From positions 443,791-507,790 of the forward strand of contig CAVXLN010000029.1 of assembly GCA_963762435.1 (NCBI GenBank): 64,000 nt of DNA, in the 5' to 3' direction. A program made the translations under genes and the position numbers. Every line of letters starts with the position of its first letter. Within the stretch, counting starts at the first letter, position 1. Shown here piece by piece: positions 7,878-15,906 of the stretch. This DNA is from JAXDMU01 sp963762435 (GTDB taxonomy: Bacteria; Pseudomonadota; Alphaproteobacteria; ATCC43930; CGMCC-115725). The notes under the pieces were generated by a model. It was not told the origin of the DNA and did not search any database. It worked only from the letters and a program-made list of their open reading frames with translations.

Positions 7878-8663
7878 TTAAAGCTTCCGCTTCGATGCCG
7901 CCCGGCGGGCGAGGAACTCCGCCATCATTTCCTTGGGCTCGTCGGTCGACCAGGAGGCCGCGAACATATCGATGCCGGCCTCGATGCCGTCCGGGATCGA
8001 TACCTCTTCCCAGTGCCGGATCAGCCGCTTCTGCAGCTTGACCGCCTCGGGCCCGGCGCTGACGAGGGCGGCGAGCCAGCTTTCGACCGCGGCATCGAGC
8101 TCGCTCGGCGGCACCAGCTTTTCAAGGAAGCCCCAGCTTTCGAGTGCCACCGCCGAATGGATCTCGCCCAGGAGCAGCAGCTCGCGCGTGCGGCCCCAGC
8201 CGATGAGATGCGGCAGCAGCGCCGCCTCGACGACCGAGGGAATGCCGAGCTTCACTTCCGGCATGCCGAACTTGGCCGTGCCGGCCGCGACGCGGAAATC
8301 GCAGGCGGCCGCCAGCTCCATTCCCGCACCCAGGGCGAAACCCAAAATCCGGGCGATCACCGGCACCGGCAGACGGCGGATCGCCTCGCAGCATCGATGC
8401 ACCAGCGTGATGAATTGGGCCGCCGAATCCCGATCCAGCACGGCCATCTCGGCGATGTCCGCCCCGCCGACGAAGGCGCGCGTGCCGGCCCCGGTCAGGA
8501 CCACGGCGCGCAGCGCCGGATCCTGCGCCAGATCCGCCATCACCGCGATGAGCTCGGTCATCAGCGCGCGATTGAGCGTGTTGAGCTTCGCCTCATTGTC
8601 GAGCGTCACGAAGGCGACCTTGGCGCCGTCCGCGCGTACCGGGTAATCGAGTTTGATCGGCAT
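7878..8663 (-). CDS. Enoyl-CoA hydratase/isomerase family protein
   Basis: A crotonase-fold protein of 261 residues. The oxyanion-hole segments are AFVGGADIAEM and FALGAGMELAAACDF. A Glu corresponding to one crotonase catalytic residue is seen in GMPEVKLGIPS, and another candidate in GRTRELLLLGE. It should hydrate or isomerise enoyl-CoA in a beta-oxidation-like route. The start ATG overlaps the stop of the acyl-CoA dehydrogenase by one base (TGATG), so the two are translationally coupled. A GTG three bases upstream is a less likely start. The acyl chain it handles cannot be deduced. Confidence 0.92.
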   Translation of the reverse strand: MPIKLDYPVRADGAKVAFVTLDNEAKLNTLNRALMTELIAVMADLAQDPALRAVVLTGAGTRAFVGGADIAEMAVLDRDSAAQFITLVHRCCEAIRRLPVPVIARILGFALGAGMELAAACDFRVAAGTAKFGMPEVKLGIPSVVEAALLPHLIGWGRTRELLLLGEIHSAVALESWGFLEKLVPPSELDAAVESWLAALVSAGPEAVKLQKRLIRHWEEVSIPDGIEAGIDMFAASWSTDEPKEMMAEFLARRAASKRKL

Positions 8664-10420
8664 CACGCCACCATCAGCTCAGCCGCTCGCTGAAGCGGCA
8701 CGGGGGTTTCTTCGAGAAGTGCCGTGATCGCCGGCTCTTCCCACGCGCTTGCCGCCAGGCTCATGCCCGAAGGCGGGCTCAGGCGATGTTCCAGCACGAA
8801 GCGGGCGAGAATGAGGCGCCGTGCGTCGCCGCCCGCGCGGCCGAGGGCCACTCCTTCGAGCGCCATCAGCACGGCAGTCACGGCGTGATAGAGCGCGGCC
8901 GAGGCGGCCCGGTCGAAACGCTCATGCTCGGGCGAGGCCGCCACCTCGCGGGCGAAGCCCAGCGCCTGGCCGAGCCCGGCCGCGAGTCGGGTGCGGAACT
9001 GGCCGGGCAGGCCCTTGGCATTTTCGAGCCGCTCGACGAGATCCGCTTCGAGCGCCTGGTCGGCCTTCTCCTTGGCGACGGCGCGGCCGATCGCGTCGAG
9101 CCCGTTGATATTGCTGGTCCCTTCCCACAGCACGCCCAGATGCGCGTCGCGCACCAGGCGCGCATTCACCCAATCCTCGATATAGCCATTGCCGCCGCGC
9201 GCCTCGAGCGCCCCGGTCGCGACCGGGATGTTGTCGCGGCAGGTCCGGTATTTCACGATCGGCGTCATCAGCCGCAGGATCTGCCTGGCCGCCGCATCCT
9301 CATCGGCGCGGCCGGCTATTTCGGCGGTATAGAGCAGCGCCGACAGCGCCTGCTCGGTCGGCACCATCAGTTTCATCAGCTGGCGCCGCATCAGCGGATG
9401 CTCGATCACGGCACGGCCGAACGCGTTGCGATGGCGTGTCGCCTGCAGCGCCTCGTTGAGGCAGCGCCGCATCATCCCGGCCGCCCGCGCCGCATGCGAC
9501 AGCCGGCTCGAATTCACCATCTCCAGCATCTGCTTCAGGCCGCGATCGAGCGGGCCCAGCGGATAGGCCACGGCCCCCTCGAACAGGATCTCGCCGCTCG
9601 CCATCGACTTGCTGCCGAGCTTGTCCTTGAGCCGCACCACGCGATAGGCGTTGCGGCTGCCGTCGTCGAGCAATCGCGGCATCAGGAACAGGCCGAGCCC
9701 GCGCGTGCCGCCGGGCGCCCCCTCGGGCCGGGCGAGCAGGACGGCGAGATCGGCATCGGCATTGGAGCAGAACCATTTCTCGCCCCAGAGCCGCCAGTGG
9801 CCGCCTTCCTCGGTCGCGCGCAGCTCGTTGGCGCCGACATCGGAGCCGCCCGATTTCTCGGTCATGAATTGAGCGGCCTTCAAGAGCCGGTCCGGATCCT
9901 GACTCCACATCCGGTCGAGATACTTGGCCTTGATGGCGTCATCGCCATAGCGCGCCACCAGCTCGGACGAGCTGTCGGTCAGATTGACCGGGCACAGCAG
10001 CCCGAACTCCGCCTGCACGAAGAGATAAGTGAAGGCATATTTGGCGATCGCTGGCAGCGGGGCATCCATACCCAGCACGCCCGCGCGATGCGTCATGGCA
10101 TGGAGCCCGAACTCGGCAAAGGCGATCTGTTCCATCTCGCGATAGGCCGGGTGGAACTCGATCCATTCCTCGTCCCGGCCATAGCGGTCGCGCGCGTGGA
10201 GCACGGGCGGATGCTTGTCGGCGATCTCGGCGATCTCGTCGAGCCTGGTGCCTGCGATCCGGCCCAGCCGCGCCAGATGCGGTGTCAGCTTGGCGGTGAG
10301 ATCCTCGCCCATATAAAGCGGCAGCAGGTCGCGGAAGCTGCGGTCGATCGCCCAGAAATCGAGGCCCCGGCAATCCGGTGCCAGCGCTTTCGACCGCTCC
10401 GCCGCGTCCTGCCGCCCCAT
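8663..10420 (-). CDS. Acyl-CoA dehydrogenase, AidB-like
   Basis: A 585-residue flavoprotein, longer than the 380 residues of short-chain enzymes because of N- and C-terminal extensions. FAD-binding segments are MTEKSGGSDVG and WFCSNADADLAVLLARPEG. The segment RDAHLGVLWEGTSNI contains the Glu that acts as base in the family, and GNGYIEDW precedes it. This architecture resembles AidB and related large acyl-CoA dehydrogenases. The start ATG lies 4 bases after the GST stop codon. With the hydratase it could carry out two consecutive beta-oxidation steps. The substrate is unknown. Confidence 0.9.
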   Translation of the reverse strand: MGRQDAAERSKALAPDCRGLDFWAIDRSFRDLLPLYMGEDLTAKLTPHLARLGRIAGTRLDEIAEIADKHPPVLHARDRYGRDEEWIEFHPAYREMEQIAFAEFGLHAMTHRAGVLGMDAPLPAIAKYAFTYLFVQAEFGLLCPVNLTDSSSELVARYGDDAIKAKYLDRMWSQDPDRLLKAAQFMTEKSGGSDVGANELRATEEGGHWRLWGEKWFCSNADADLAVLLARPEGAPGGTRGLGLFLMPRLLDDGSRNAYRVVRLKDKLGSKSMASGEILFEGAVAYPLGPLDRGLKQMLEMVNSSRLSHAARAAGMMRRCLNEALQATRHRNAFGRAVIEHPLMRRQLMKLMVPTEQALSALLYTAEIAGRADEDAAARQILRLMTPIVKYRTCRDNIPVATGALEARGGNGYIEDWVNARLVRDAHLGVLWEGTSNINGLDAIGRAVAKEKADQALEADLVERLENAKGLPGQFRTRLAAGLGQALGFAREVAASPEHERFDRAASAALYHAVTAVLMALEGVALGRAGGDARRLILARFVLEHRLSPPSGMSLAASAWEEPAITALLEETPVPLQRAAELMVA

Positions 10421-10424
10421 GGCG

Positions 10425-11063
10425 TTAGTCCTTGAGCTCGAAATCGTACGGCCCGCCGCGCTCGATGCCGCGGCGATAGGCCGGCCGGGCCTGCATGGCG
10501 GACAGCATGGCGGCAAGCTTGGGATATGCCGCCGGTGTGAGGCCGGCGCGGACGGCGGCGATCTCGAGCGGGAAGCTCATATTGATGTCGGCCGCGGTCA
10601 GCGTGTCGCCGACCAGGAACCCGCCCGGCTTGACCTCGGTTTCCATGAAATCGAGCACGGATTTGATGTTGGCATCGATCCGGCCGATGATCGGTGCTGC
10701 CCCTTCGCCGGCATAGCCCAGATAAAGCCGCACCAGCTGCTGCATCATCGCCGTGCCCTCGGCGAAATGCATCCAATAGAGATAGCGCGCATGTTCGGCC
10801 GTGCCGTCCGCCGGCTTCAGCCGGCCCTTGCCGTACTTGCCGATGATGTATTCGACGATGGCGCCCGATTCCGGCAGGACCAGGCCGTCATCCTCGATCA
10901 CCGGCGACTTGCCGAGCGGATGGATCGCCTTGAGCTCCGGGGGCGCCAGGCGAGTGGCCTTGTCACGCTTGTAAGGCACGATCTCGTAGTCGACCCCCAA
11001 CTCTTCGAGCAGCCAGAGAATGCGTTGCGAGCGGGAATTATCGAGATGGTGAAGCTTGAGCAT
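10425..11063 (-). CDS. Glutathione S-transferase
   Basis: A 212-residue GST with an N-terminal thioredoxin-like domain (LHHLDNSRSQRILWLLEELG, with the Ser-Arg pair at the glutathione site and cis-Pro in GKSPVIEDDG) and a C-terminal helical domain from residue 85. GAGGAC lies seven bases before the ATG. It heads an operon with acyl-CoA dehydrogenase and enoyl-CoA hydratase. The expected role is conjugation or detoxification. The link to acyl-CoA turnover is inferred only from position. Confidence 0.92.
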   Translation of the reverse strand: MLKLHHLDNSRSQRILWLLEELGVDYEIVPYKRDKATRLAPPELKAIHPLGKSPVIEDDGLVLPESGAIVEYIIGKYGKGRLKPADGTAEHARYLYWMHFAEGTAMMQQLVRLYLGYAGEGAAPIIGRIDANIKSVLDFMETEVKPGGFLVGDTLTAADINMSFPLEIAAVRAGLTPAAYPKLAAMLSAMQARPAYRRGIERGGPYDFELKD

Positions 11064-11144
11064 GAATGTCCTCGGGCTGGTCGGGGCGAATGCCACCGAC
11101 CATCGCATTAGCCGCACCGAGGCTCAATCAGCAATTTCTATGGT

Positions 11145-11462
11145 TCAATAGTCGGGATGGAACGGATGGTATTGCATCCCGGGCGAGCTGCCGTCCGACG
11201 GACCGGGGATCACCGAGCCGTCATTGCCGACCCAGTGATATTGGTACTCGTTCGACTGGGTCGAGCAGCGGCCGACATCGTCGCAGCCATGGATCTGGCC
11301 CAGCATCGCGTCCGAGCGCTTCTGCGAGATGTCGTCATAGACCTTCTGGTTCTTCTCCCAGCCCGACATCACGTCGGGCGGCGCGTTCTTCAGCCGCTGC
11401 TCCATCTGGGCCGCCGATTGCTGGGCGCGCTGGATCGTCTCCTGGGTGATGCGGTTGCTCAT
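11145..11462 (-). CDS. Probable C-terminal half of a split secreted protein
   Basis: A 105-residue reading frame whose ATG overlaps the stop of the upstream gene as ATGA. It has no signal peptide, though its partner has one. It is rich in Gln/Lys helices (QRAQQSAAQMEQRLK) and ends in an aromatic His/Tyr-rich tail (EYQYHWVGNDG). In similar exported proteins, the helical Gln-rich part and the YQYHW-type end follow directly after a domain like that of the upstream gene. It may therefore be the continuation of that protein after a frameshift, or a coupled second gene. Function unknown. Confidence 0.5.
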   Translation of the reverse strand: MSNRITQETIQRAQQSAAQMEQRLKNAPPDVMSGWEKNQKVYDDISQKRSDAMLGQIHGCDDVGRCSTQSNEYQYHWVGNDGSVIPGPSDGSSPGMQYHPFHPDY

Positions 11463-12250
11463 CGCCATGATGCGCCGGTCGTGTCGTTGATCTGGCGCTG
11501 CAAGGCCGCTTCCCAATTGGGATCGAGCTTCATGGTCGCGACCATGATGTTCATGACCGTACGCGCCACATCGATCGAGCCGGGATCGGCCACATAGCCC
11601 GCCAGCTTGTAGACGGCCCAGTTGCGCGGCCCATTGCCGGGCTTATAGGCCAGCACGGTCACCGACTTCGTGTAGCCGGTCTTCGGGCCGCACCGGTAAT
11701 AGATCTCGCCGGCCGAAACCTCGGCATTGCCGCCCATCTGGGTCGCCATGGGGGCGATCGAGGTGCTCAGCATCTGGCTCTCGGCCTTGAGGTCGAAGCT
11801 CGCCTCTTTCTTGGCGCCTTGGCACTTCACCGCGGAATAGAACTCGGCGAATTGCGCGCCGGTCTGGAACCGCTCGATCTTCAGCGGACCGGCCGGTCCC
11901 TGCACCGTGCGGCCTTCGGTCCAGCCCATCTGCGCATAGGCCGGGTGCGGCGCCTGGCGCGGCAGGATGGCGGGATCGTCGATGAAGATCGTGATGCGGC
12001 CGTCGGGGCTCTGCGCCACGACCGGGTTGCGCGCATCGATCGGCGCGTTGCGATGCGTGCCGCCGCTGATCTGCCAGCCGGCCGGCACTTGCAGCGTGAA
12101 GGCATGCTCGACCGGATCGGTCCAAGGCTGCATCGCGGGTAGGCTGCTGGACGCCGGCTGGGCCGGCGTCTGAGGGCCGGTGGGCGGCTGGCCCGCGATG
12201 GCCGGTGCGGCCACCAGAAACGCTGAGAGCGCAGCAATTCCGATCTTCAT
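11459..12250 (-). CDS. Secreted protein of unknown function, N-terminal part of a possible split gene
   Basis: A 263-residue exported protein with signal peptide KIGIAALSAFLVAAPAIAG and a perfect GGAGG site before the ATG. After a Pro/Gln linker, residues 40-90 (FTLQVPAGWQISGGTHRN) look like a beta domain of the kind found in bacterial PsbP-like proteins. Two cysteines (VKCQG and YYRCG) may pair. The frame ends LQRQINDTTGASWR, and another frame takes over with the Gln-rich helix expected next. Function unknown. It follows the rhodanese-like gene on the same strand. Confidence 0.6.
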   Translation of the reverse strand: MKIGIAALSAFLVAAPAIAGQPPTGPQTPAQPASSSLPAMQPWTDPVEHAFTLQVPAGWQISGGTHRNAPIDARNPVVAQSPDGRITIFIDDPAILPRQAPHPAYAQMGWTEGRTVQGPAGPLKIERFQTGAQFAEFYSAVKCQGAKKEASFDLKAESQMLSTSIAPMATQMGGNAEVSAGEIYYRCGPKTGYTKSVTVLAYKPGNGPRNWAVYKLAGYVADPGSIDVARTVMNIMVATMKLDPNWEAALQRQINDTTGASWR

Positions 12251-12320
12251 GACACCCTCCGTCAGAAGCGTCGAGAATCGTCCGAAACTCTTATGAATCC
12301 CTTGCGGATGAAACAGTCCT

Positions 12321-13184
12321 TCAATGCGGATAGCCGCCCGGCGGTGGCATCGCCTGCGCCGGCATCCCCGGCATGCCGCCCGGCATCGCGTTTGGCATGC
12401 CGCCTGGCATCCCACCAGGCATTCCCGGCATCCCATTGGGCATCCCGCCCCCTATTCCGCCGGGAGCACCCCCGCCATTCGCCGGCGCCAGGGGCAAGCC
12501 CGCCGCCTGCCAGGCGGACAGGCCGCCGCGATACCACAGCACCATCTTGAAGCCCATATTGAGAGCCCGGAGCCCGGCATTATAGGATTCCCAGCAGCGC
12601 GAGCCGATGCAGAAGAACACGAGCGGCGTGTCCGCCCGCCCGTGGCTGGCCTGGCTCAGCGCCTGCCACAGCGTCTGCTGGGTCTGGTCGTTGAAGCTGC
12701 CGGGATCGCCCGCACCGGGCAGCCACAGCGCACCGGGCAGGGTCGGATGCGGCTGGCCCGAATTCCAGACATCGACCAGCACGACATTGGTGTTGAGCGT
12801 CTGCTTCACCTCATTGGTGGTGATGACATGTCCGCCTGGAATGAGCGTCGGCGTCTCCGATCCGACATTCTGCTGCAAGGTCGATTGCGGCGGCACATGG
12901 AAGTCGGTCAGCTCGTCGGCCAGGTTCGGCCGGTTGGGCTGGCCGCCCGGTGGCGGACCGGCGCCGAATCCGGGGTTTTGGGGCGCGCCGAATCCGGGCG
13001 GTTGAGGCGGCGCGCCGAACCCTGGCCCGCCCGTCGGCGGGGCGCCATAGCCGGGTGCTGGCGGTGCACCGAACTGATTGCCTTGGACCGGCGAGGGATA
13101 GTTCTGAGCCTCAGCCGAGGCGGCCAGGCAAAGCAGGCTCAGAAGGATGAGAGCGGCTGATCGCGGCGCTAAATCTCGGGGCAC
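12321..13184 (-). CDS. Exported rhodanese-like protein with Gly/Met/Pro-rich tail
   Basis: 287 residues, starting at a GTG seven bases after GAGGGAG. A signal peptide (SAALILLSLLCLAASAEA) is followed by a Gly/Pro repeat region to about residue 85. A rhodanese-like domain follows, with VVLVDVW, LPGALWLPGAG and VFFCIGSRCWESYNA, similar to the PQQ-associated CXXCW-motif family. The predicted catalytic Cys is the first or second Cys of CIGSRC. The last 50 residues are GMPGGMP-type repeats. Periplasmic sulfur transfer or metal handling is plausible but unproven. Confidence 0.75.
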   Translation of the reverse strand: MPRDLAPRSAALILLSLLCLAASAEAQNYPSPVQGNQFGAPPAPGYGAPPTGGPGFGAPPQPPGFGAPQNPGFGAGPPPGGQPNRPNLADELTDFHVPPQSTLQQNVGSETPTLIPGGHVITTNEVKQTLNTNVVLVDVWNSGQPHPTLPGALWLPGAGDPGSFNDQTQQTLWQALSQASHGRADTPLVFFCIGSRCWESYNAGLRALNMGFKMVLWYRGGLSAWQAAGLPLAPANGGGAPGGIGGGMPNGMPGMPGGMPGGMPNAMPGGMPGMPAQAMPPPGGYPH

Positions 13185-13311
13185 GGAGTACTCCCTCGTC
13201 AGGCGGCAAGGGGCCGGGAACAATGCTATCGGATATTTTGCCGCAGCGCGATCTTGCCCCCGGGCCTCGCATTACGCAAGGACGGGCGCTTCGGCTCTCT
13301 TCATATGTTTA

Positions 13312-13359
13312 GAGCATGATTCACGCATTGGCTGGCTTCCAGCCAATGCGATCATGCTC
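13312..13359. repeat. Long hairpin, dispersed-repeat-like, possible terminator
   Basis: Inner stem of 12 bases, 13324-13335 with 13339-13350, and a three-base loop. After a three-base bulge the stem continues with GAGCATGAT pairing with ATCATGCTC. The total is 21 paired bases. It lies 3 bases past the stop of the leftward 118-residue gene and could end its transcription. The GAGCATGAT ends resemble a repeat class scattered between genes in rhizobia-like genomes. Confidence 0.65.
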
Positions 13360-13362
13360 TGG

Positions 13363-13719
13363 TCAAAATGACATGCTCTCGCCCAGCGCCTGCTGATGCG
13401 ACCGCGCCTCGTGCGTCAGCACATGATCGGCCAGCGGCGATCTCAACAGCGATGCGCGCATGCTGATCATGGTGGCCGGGTCGGCGCTGTCCATGATCTC
13501 CTGGCAGCGCTTGGAGAAGAGCTGCGCATAGCTCAAGCGCGTGGCGGCCAGATCGAGCTCGATCTGGGCATGGGTCAGGCTGTCGCGGGTCCGGTCGAGC
13601 GCGCCGCCGATCTCGGCCATGTTGCTCTGAAGCGCCGATATCTCGTTGAGCGTCATGGCCCTGCGGCGTTCCGCGCGGCGCAGCTCCAGCACGACGAAAG
13701 GAACGATCTCTGCGCACAT
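13363..13719 (-). CDS. Small coiled-coil protein of unknown function
   Basis: 118 residues from an ATG eight bases after GGGAG. A short hydrophobic segment (IVPFVVLEL) is followed by about 60 residues of likely coiled coil (LNEISALQSNMAEIGGALDR through LSYAQLFSKRC), then a Met/Ser-rich tail. There is no recognisable domain. It diverges from the next small gene across a 201-base spacer and ends at the long hairpin. A flagellar or secretion chaperone-like role is conceivable from the coiled coil alone, but nothing nearby supports it. Confidence 0.55.
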   Translation of the reverse strand: MCAEIVPFVVLELRRAERRRAMTLNEISALQSNMAEIGGALDRTRDSLTHAQIELDLAATRLSYAQLFSKRCQEIMDSADPATMISMRASLLRSPLADHVLTHEARSHQQALGESMSF

Positions 13720-13920
13720 AATGTTCTCCCGAACAGTGTCACCGGCTCGCGCCAGCCGCCAATTCGCATATCCCCGCATGAATTGTGCCAAATAGGGCGT
13801 TTTGCGAAATTGCTGCAACTTGATCGGCTGCTTTTCGGTAACGCATTGGGATTATTTGGATTTAACGGTGTTGGTATGGAACGTGCTAATGGATTTGCCG
13901 CAGATCGTCGGAGTCGCGAA

Positions 13921-14199
13921 ATGAACACCGTCTCGCATCGCACGCTTTTCACGGCCATCGCCGATGGGGACCATCAATTCCTGATCATGGCGCGCGATGC
14001 GGGGGACGCCGACGCCATTGCCCGTGCGCTCCGGGGCGGGAATGCGGCGATGATCACTGTGCGGCCGCCGACCCTGCATGAGAAAACCTGCTGGGCCGCC
14101 TGGGCAGCGCGGTTCCGCGTGATGCCGACAACCCAATCCGCCGCGGTTTTCCTGCCCGACGCCGAGCTTGCGGCTCTCGAGACGCAGGGGACCGCGTGA
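13921..14199 (+). CDS. Small protein of unknown function
   Basis: 92 residues. The alternating pattern (HQFLIMARDAGDADAIARAL, then AMITVRPP and CWAAWAARFRV) suggests a small alpha/beta fold. Its stop overlaps the start of the next small gene (TGATG), so the two are translationally coupled. No convincing Shine-Dalgarno site precedes this ATG, and the frame stays open upstream, so the start is not certain. No family is recognised. Confidence 0.5.
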   Translation: MNTVSHRTLFTAIADGDHQFLIMARDAGDADAIARALRGGNAAMITVRPPTLHEKTCWAAWAARFRVMPTTQSAAVFLPDAELAALETQGTA

Positions 14200-14384
14200 T
14201 GGCGGAACCGATCCGGCCGATGCCGTGCGCCCGGCGCGAGCCGGAGCTCGATCCGGCCGAGCGCCGGCTCCTCGACCGGCTCGCCGAATATGGCGTGCTG
14301 CCGACCGGCAAGTCGCCGCTCGTCCAGCGGTCGCGGCCCGTTCCCGCGCGCATCTCCTCCACCGGCACCTGTTCCGCCGACTGA
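14199..14384 (+). CDS. Small YGVLP-motif protein, copy A
   Basis: A 61-residue protein overlapping the previous gene by one base. The central 24 codons (14250-14321) encode a segment with PAERRLLDRLAEYGVLPTGK. This is homologous to a segment of the gene 150 bases downstream. Codon comparison of the two copies shows mainly synonymous or conservative changes, which supports real coding. Flanking parts are Pro/Arg-rich and not conserved. The function is unknown. The segment looks like an amphipathic helix plus a turn. Confidence 0.6.
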   Translation: MAEPIRPMPCARREPELDPAERRLLDRLAEYGVLPTGKSPLVQRSRPVPARISSTGTCSAD

Positions 14385-14472
14385 GCATCACCGCCTCCTA
14401 TGAATGGAGGACGCGTGCGCCTGGCGCTCATGCTTTGCTTGAAGCCTGGATCCCTTGCCGGAGACCTCAGCC

Positions 14473-14649
14473 GTGTCGATAAGCCTGCGCGCTGCCAAGC
14501 AGCGTGATGCTGCCTTTGAAGATCGGGAGATCGGTCCGGCCGAACGCCGGCTCATCGATCGCCTGTCGGAATATGGTGTGCTGCCTTCGGGCCGGTCGCC
14601 GCTGGCATGTCCTGCCGCCGCTGGCCGGAAACGGTCCGCGGCGCCATGA
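14473..14649 (+). CDS. Small YGVLP-motif protein, copy B
   Basis: A 58-residue protein from a GTG about nine bases after GGAG; a TTG at 14455 is an alternative start. The conserved segment at 14533-14604 encodes PAERRLIDRLSEYGVLPSGR, matching copy A at 19 of 24 positions, with seven further synonymous codon differences. The N- and C-termini differ, so only the core is under constraint. It forms with copy A and the neighbouring small genes a rightward cluster of unknown role. Confidence 0.6.
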   Translation: MSISLRAAKQRDAAFEDREIGPAERRLIDRLSEYGVLPSGRSPLACPAAAGRKRSAAP

Positions 14650-14761
14650 AAGCGCCTTGATCGGTGCGGACGATGGCACGGCAAATGCTAAGTAGCCGGA
14701 GACATCGATCATTCCGTCGCAAAATGCAAAGGGTTCGGCGACGGGACCGAGGGAGCAGCAC

Positions 14762-14950
14762 ATGTATACGATCCAGACCAATGGCACATACGGCCTGGCC
14801 GGATCCACGCCCTATCACGGTGCGCGTTGGATCGTGTTCAAGCGCGACGGCCATCTCGTCGCGCATGATCTGAGCTGGGGCCAGGCTTGGACCCTGACCC
14901 TGATGCTCAACCGGCTCGATGCGGCCATCTCGCAAAAAAGCACCGAGTGA
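14762..14950 (+). CDS. Small protein of unknown function
   Basis: 62 residues from an ATG nine bases after GAGGGAG. The sequence (MYTIQTNGTYGLAGSTPYHG, then WIVFKRDGHLVAHDLSWGQA) suggests a compact beta-rich domain with a C-terminal helix. The stop codon lies inside the left arm and loop of a strong terminator hairpin, as expected for the last gene of a transcript. No family is recognised. Confidence 0.6.
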   Translation: MYTIQTNGTYGLAGSTPYHGARWIVFKRDGHLVAHDLSWGQAWTLTLMLNRLDAAISQKSTE

Positions 14951-14972
14951 GCGGCGCCCACCCGGTGCTTTT
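14936..14972 (+). terminator. Rho-independent terminator of the small-gene cluster
   Basis: A ten-base perfect stem AAAAGCACCG with CGGTGCTTTT, a 17-base loop, and A and T runs on the two sides. It overlaps the stop codon of the 62-residue gene. The symmetric A/T flanks would also allow it to act for the convergent SDR gene, which ends at 14984. Confidence 0.85.
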
Positions 14973-14983
14973 GCAATCTGATA

Positions 14984-15883
14984 TCAAACCGTCTTATTCG
15001 GCTTCAACAGGCGGCCCAGGCCGATCCGCCTGAGGAACTCCGCGCGGACCCGGTCGGCCACCATGCTCGCCACCTCGCTGCCATCCTGGCCAGGGTCGAC
15101 ATGGGTGCGGAACGGGCGGGTGCCGGGCTTCATGCCGACGATGCGCACGATCGCGTCGGCGACCTCGCCGACATCGGCTTCCTCCGGCACCGTCTGGGCC
15201 AGCCCGTCCTGGATCGCCGCGGCGAAGCCGGCATAGGGACCGACCTCATAGGCGGCCGCCCGTCCGGCATCGTCCGGTGCGCCGGCATGGGCGAAATGAT
15301 TGGTGCCCTTGGTGAAGGCGCCCGGCACCACGATCGCGGTCTCGATGCCGGCGGGGGCCAGCTCGCCGGCATAGCTCACCGCCAGCGAATCCATTGCCGC
15401 CTTGGCCGCGAAATAGGGGGCGAGAAAGGGCGGCGTGCCGCCCTTGACGCTGCTGCTCGAGACCCAGACCAAGAGGCCTTTGCCCAGGCGGCGCATCTCC
15501 GGCAATACCGCCCGGTTGACCCGCTGCGTGCTCAGCACATTGGTGTCGAAGAGCTCGGCGAACTGCTCCGGTTTGAAGGCCTCGGCCGGGCCGAACGCCA
15601 TATGGCCGGCATTGTGGACGACGACATCGAGCCGGCCCTGTGCGGCCAGGATCTGGGCGACGGCCCGATCGGCCGAGCCCTCCGACGCGACATCGAGCTC
15701 GAGCGGCCGCAGGTCGACACCATGCTCGGCGGCGAACGCCTTGACGGCTTCGACCTGGGGCGCGTTGCGCCCCTTGGTCTCGCGCATGCTGGCATAGACC
15801 GTATGGCCCGCCTTCGCGAGCGCCCGGGCCGTCAGCGCCCCGAAACCGCTGGACGCGCCCGTGACGAGGATCGTGTAGGACAT
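14984..15883 (-). CDS. SDR-family oxidoreductase
   Basis: A 299-residue classical short-chain dehydrogenase. The nucleotide-binding TGASSGFGA is at residues 8-16, followed by HNAG at about 90, a catalytic Ser in VWVSSSSVKGG and YFAAK, the YxxxK pair. The C-terminal extension of about 50 residues has AFTKGTNHF, common in SDRs acting on hydrophobic or ketone substrates. It lies 23 bases after a second SDR gene read in the same direction. Both diverge from a LysR regulator that probably controls them. Confidence 0.92.
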   Translation of the reverse strand: MSYTILVTGASSGFGALTARALAKAGHTVYASMRETKGRNAPQVEAVKAFAAEHGVDLRPLELDVASEGSADRAVAQILAAQGRLDVVVHNAGHMAFGPAEAFKPEQFAELFDTNVLSTQRVNRAVLPEMRRLGKGLLVWVSSSSVKGGTPPFLAPYFAAKAAMDSLAVSYAGELAPAGIETAIVVPGAFTKGTNHFAHAGAPDDAGRAAAYEVGPYAGFAAAIQDGLAQTVPEEADVGEVADAIVRIVGMKPGTRPFRTHVDPGQDGSEVASMVADRVRAEFLRRIGLGRLLKPNKTV

Positions 15884-15906
15884 GATCTTGCTCCCTTCTC
15901 TCGGGC

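Noticed and set aside
12321..12480. CRISPR-like or satellite repeat
   Set aside because: The short repeats encode GMPGGMP units in frame within the rhodanese-like gene; there are no spacers.
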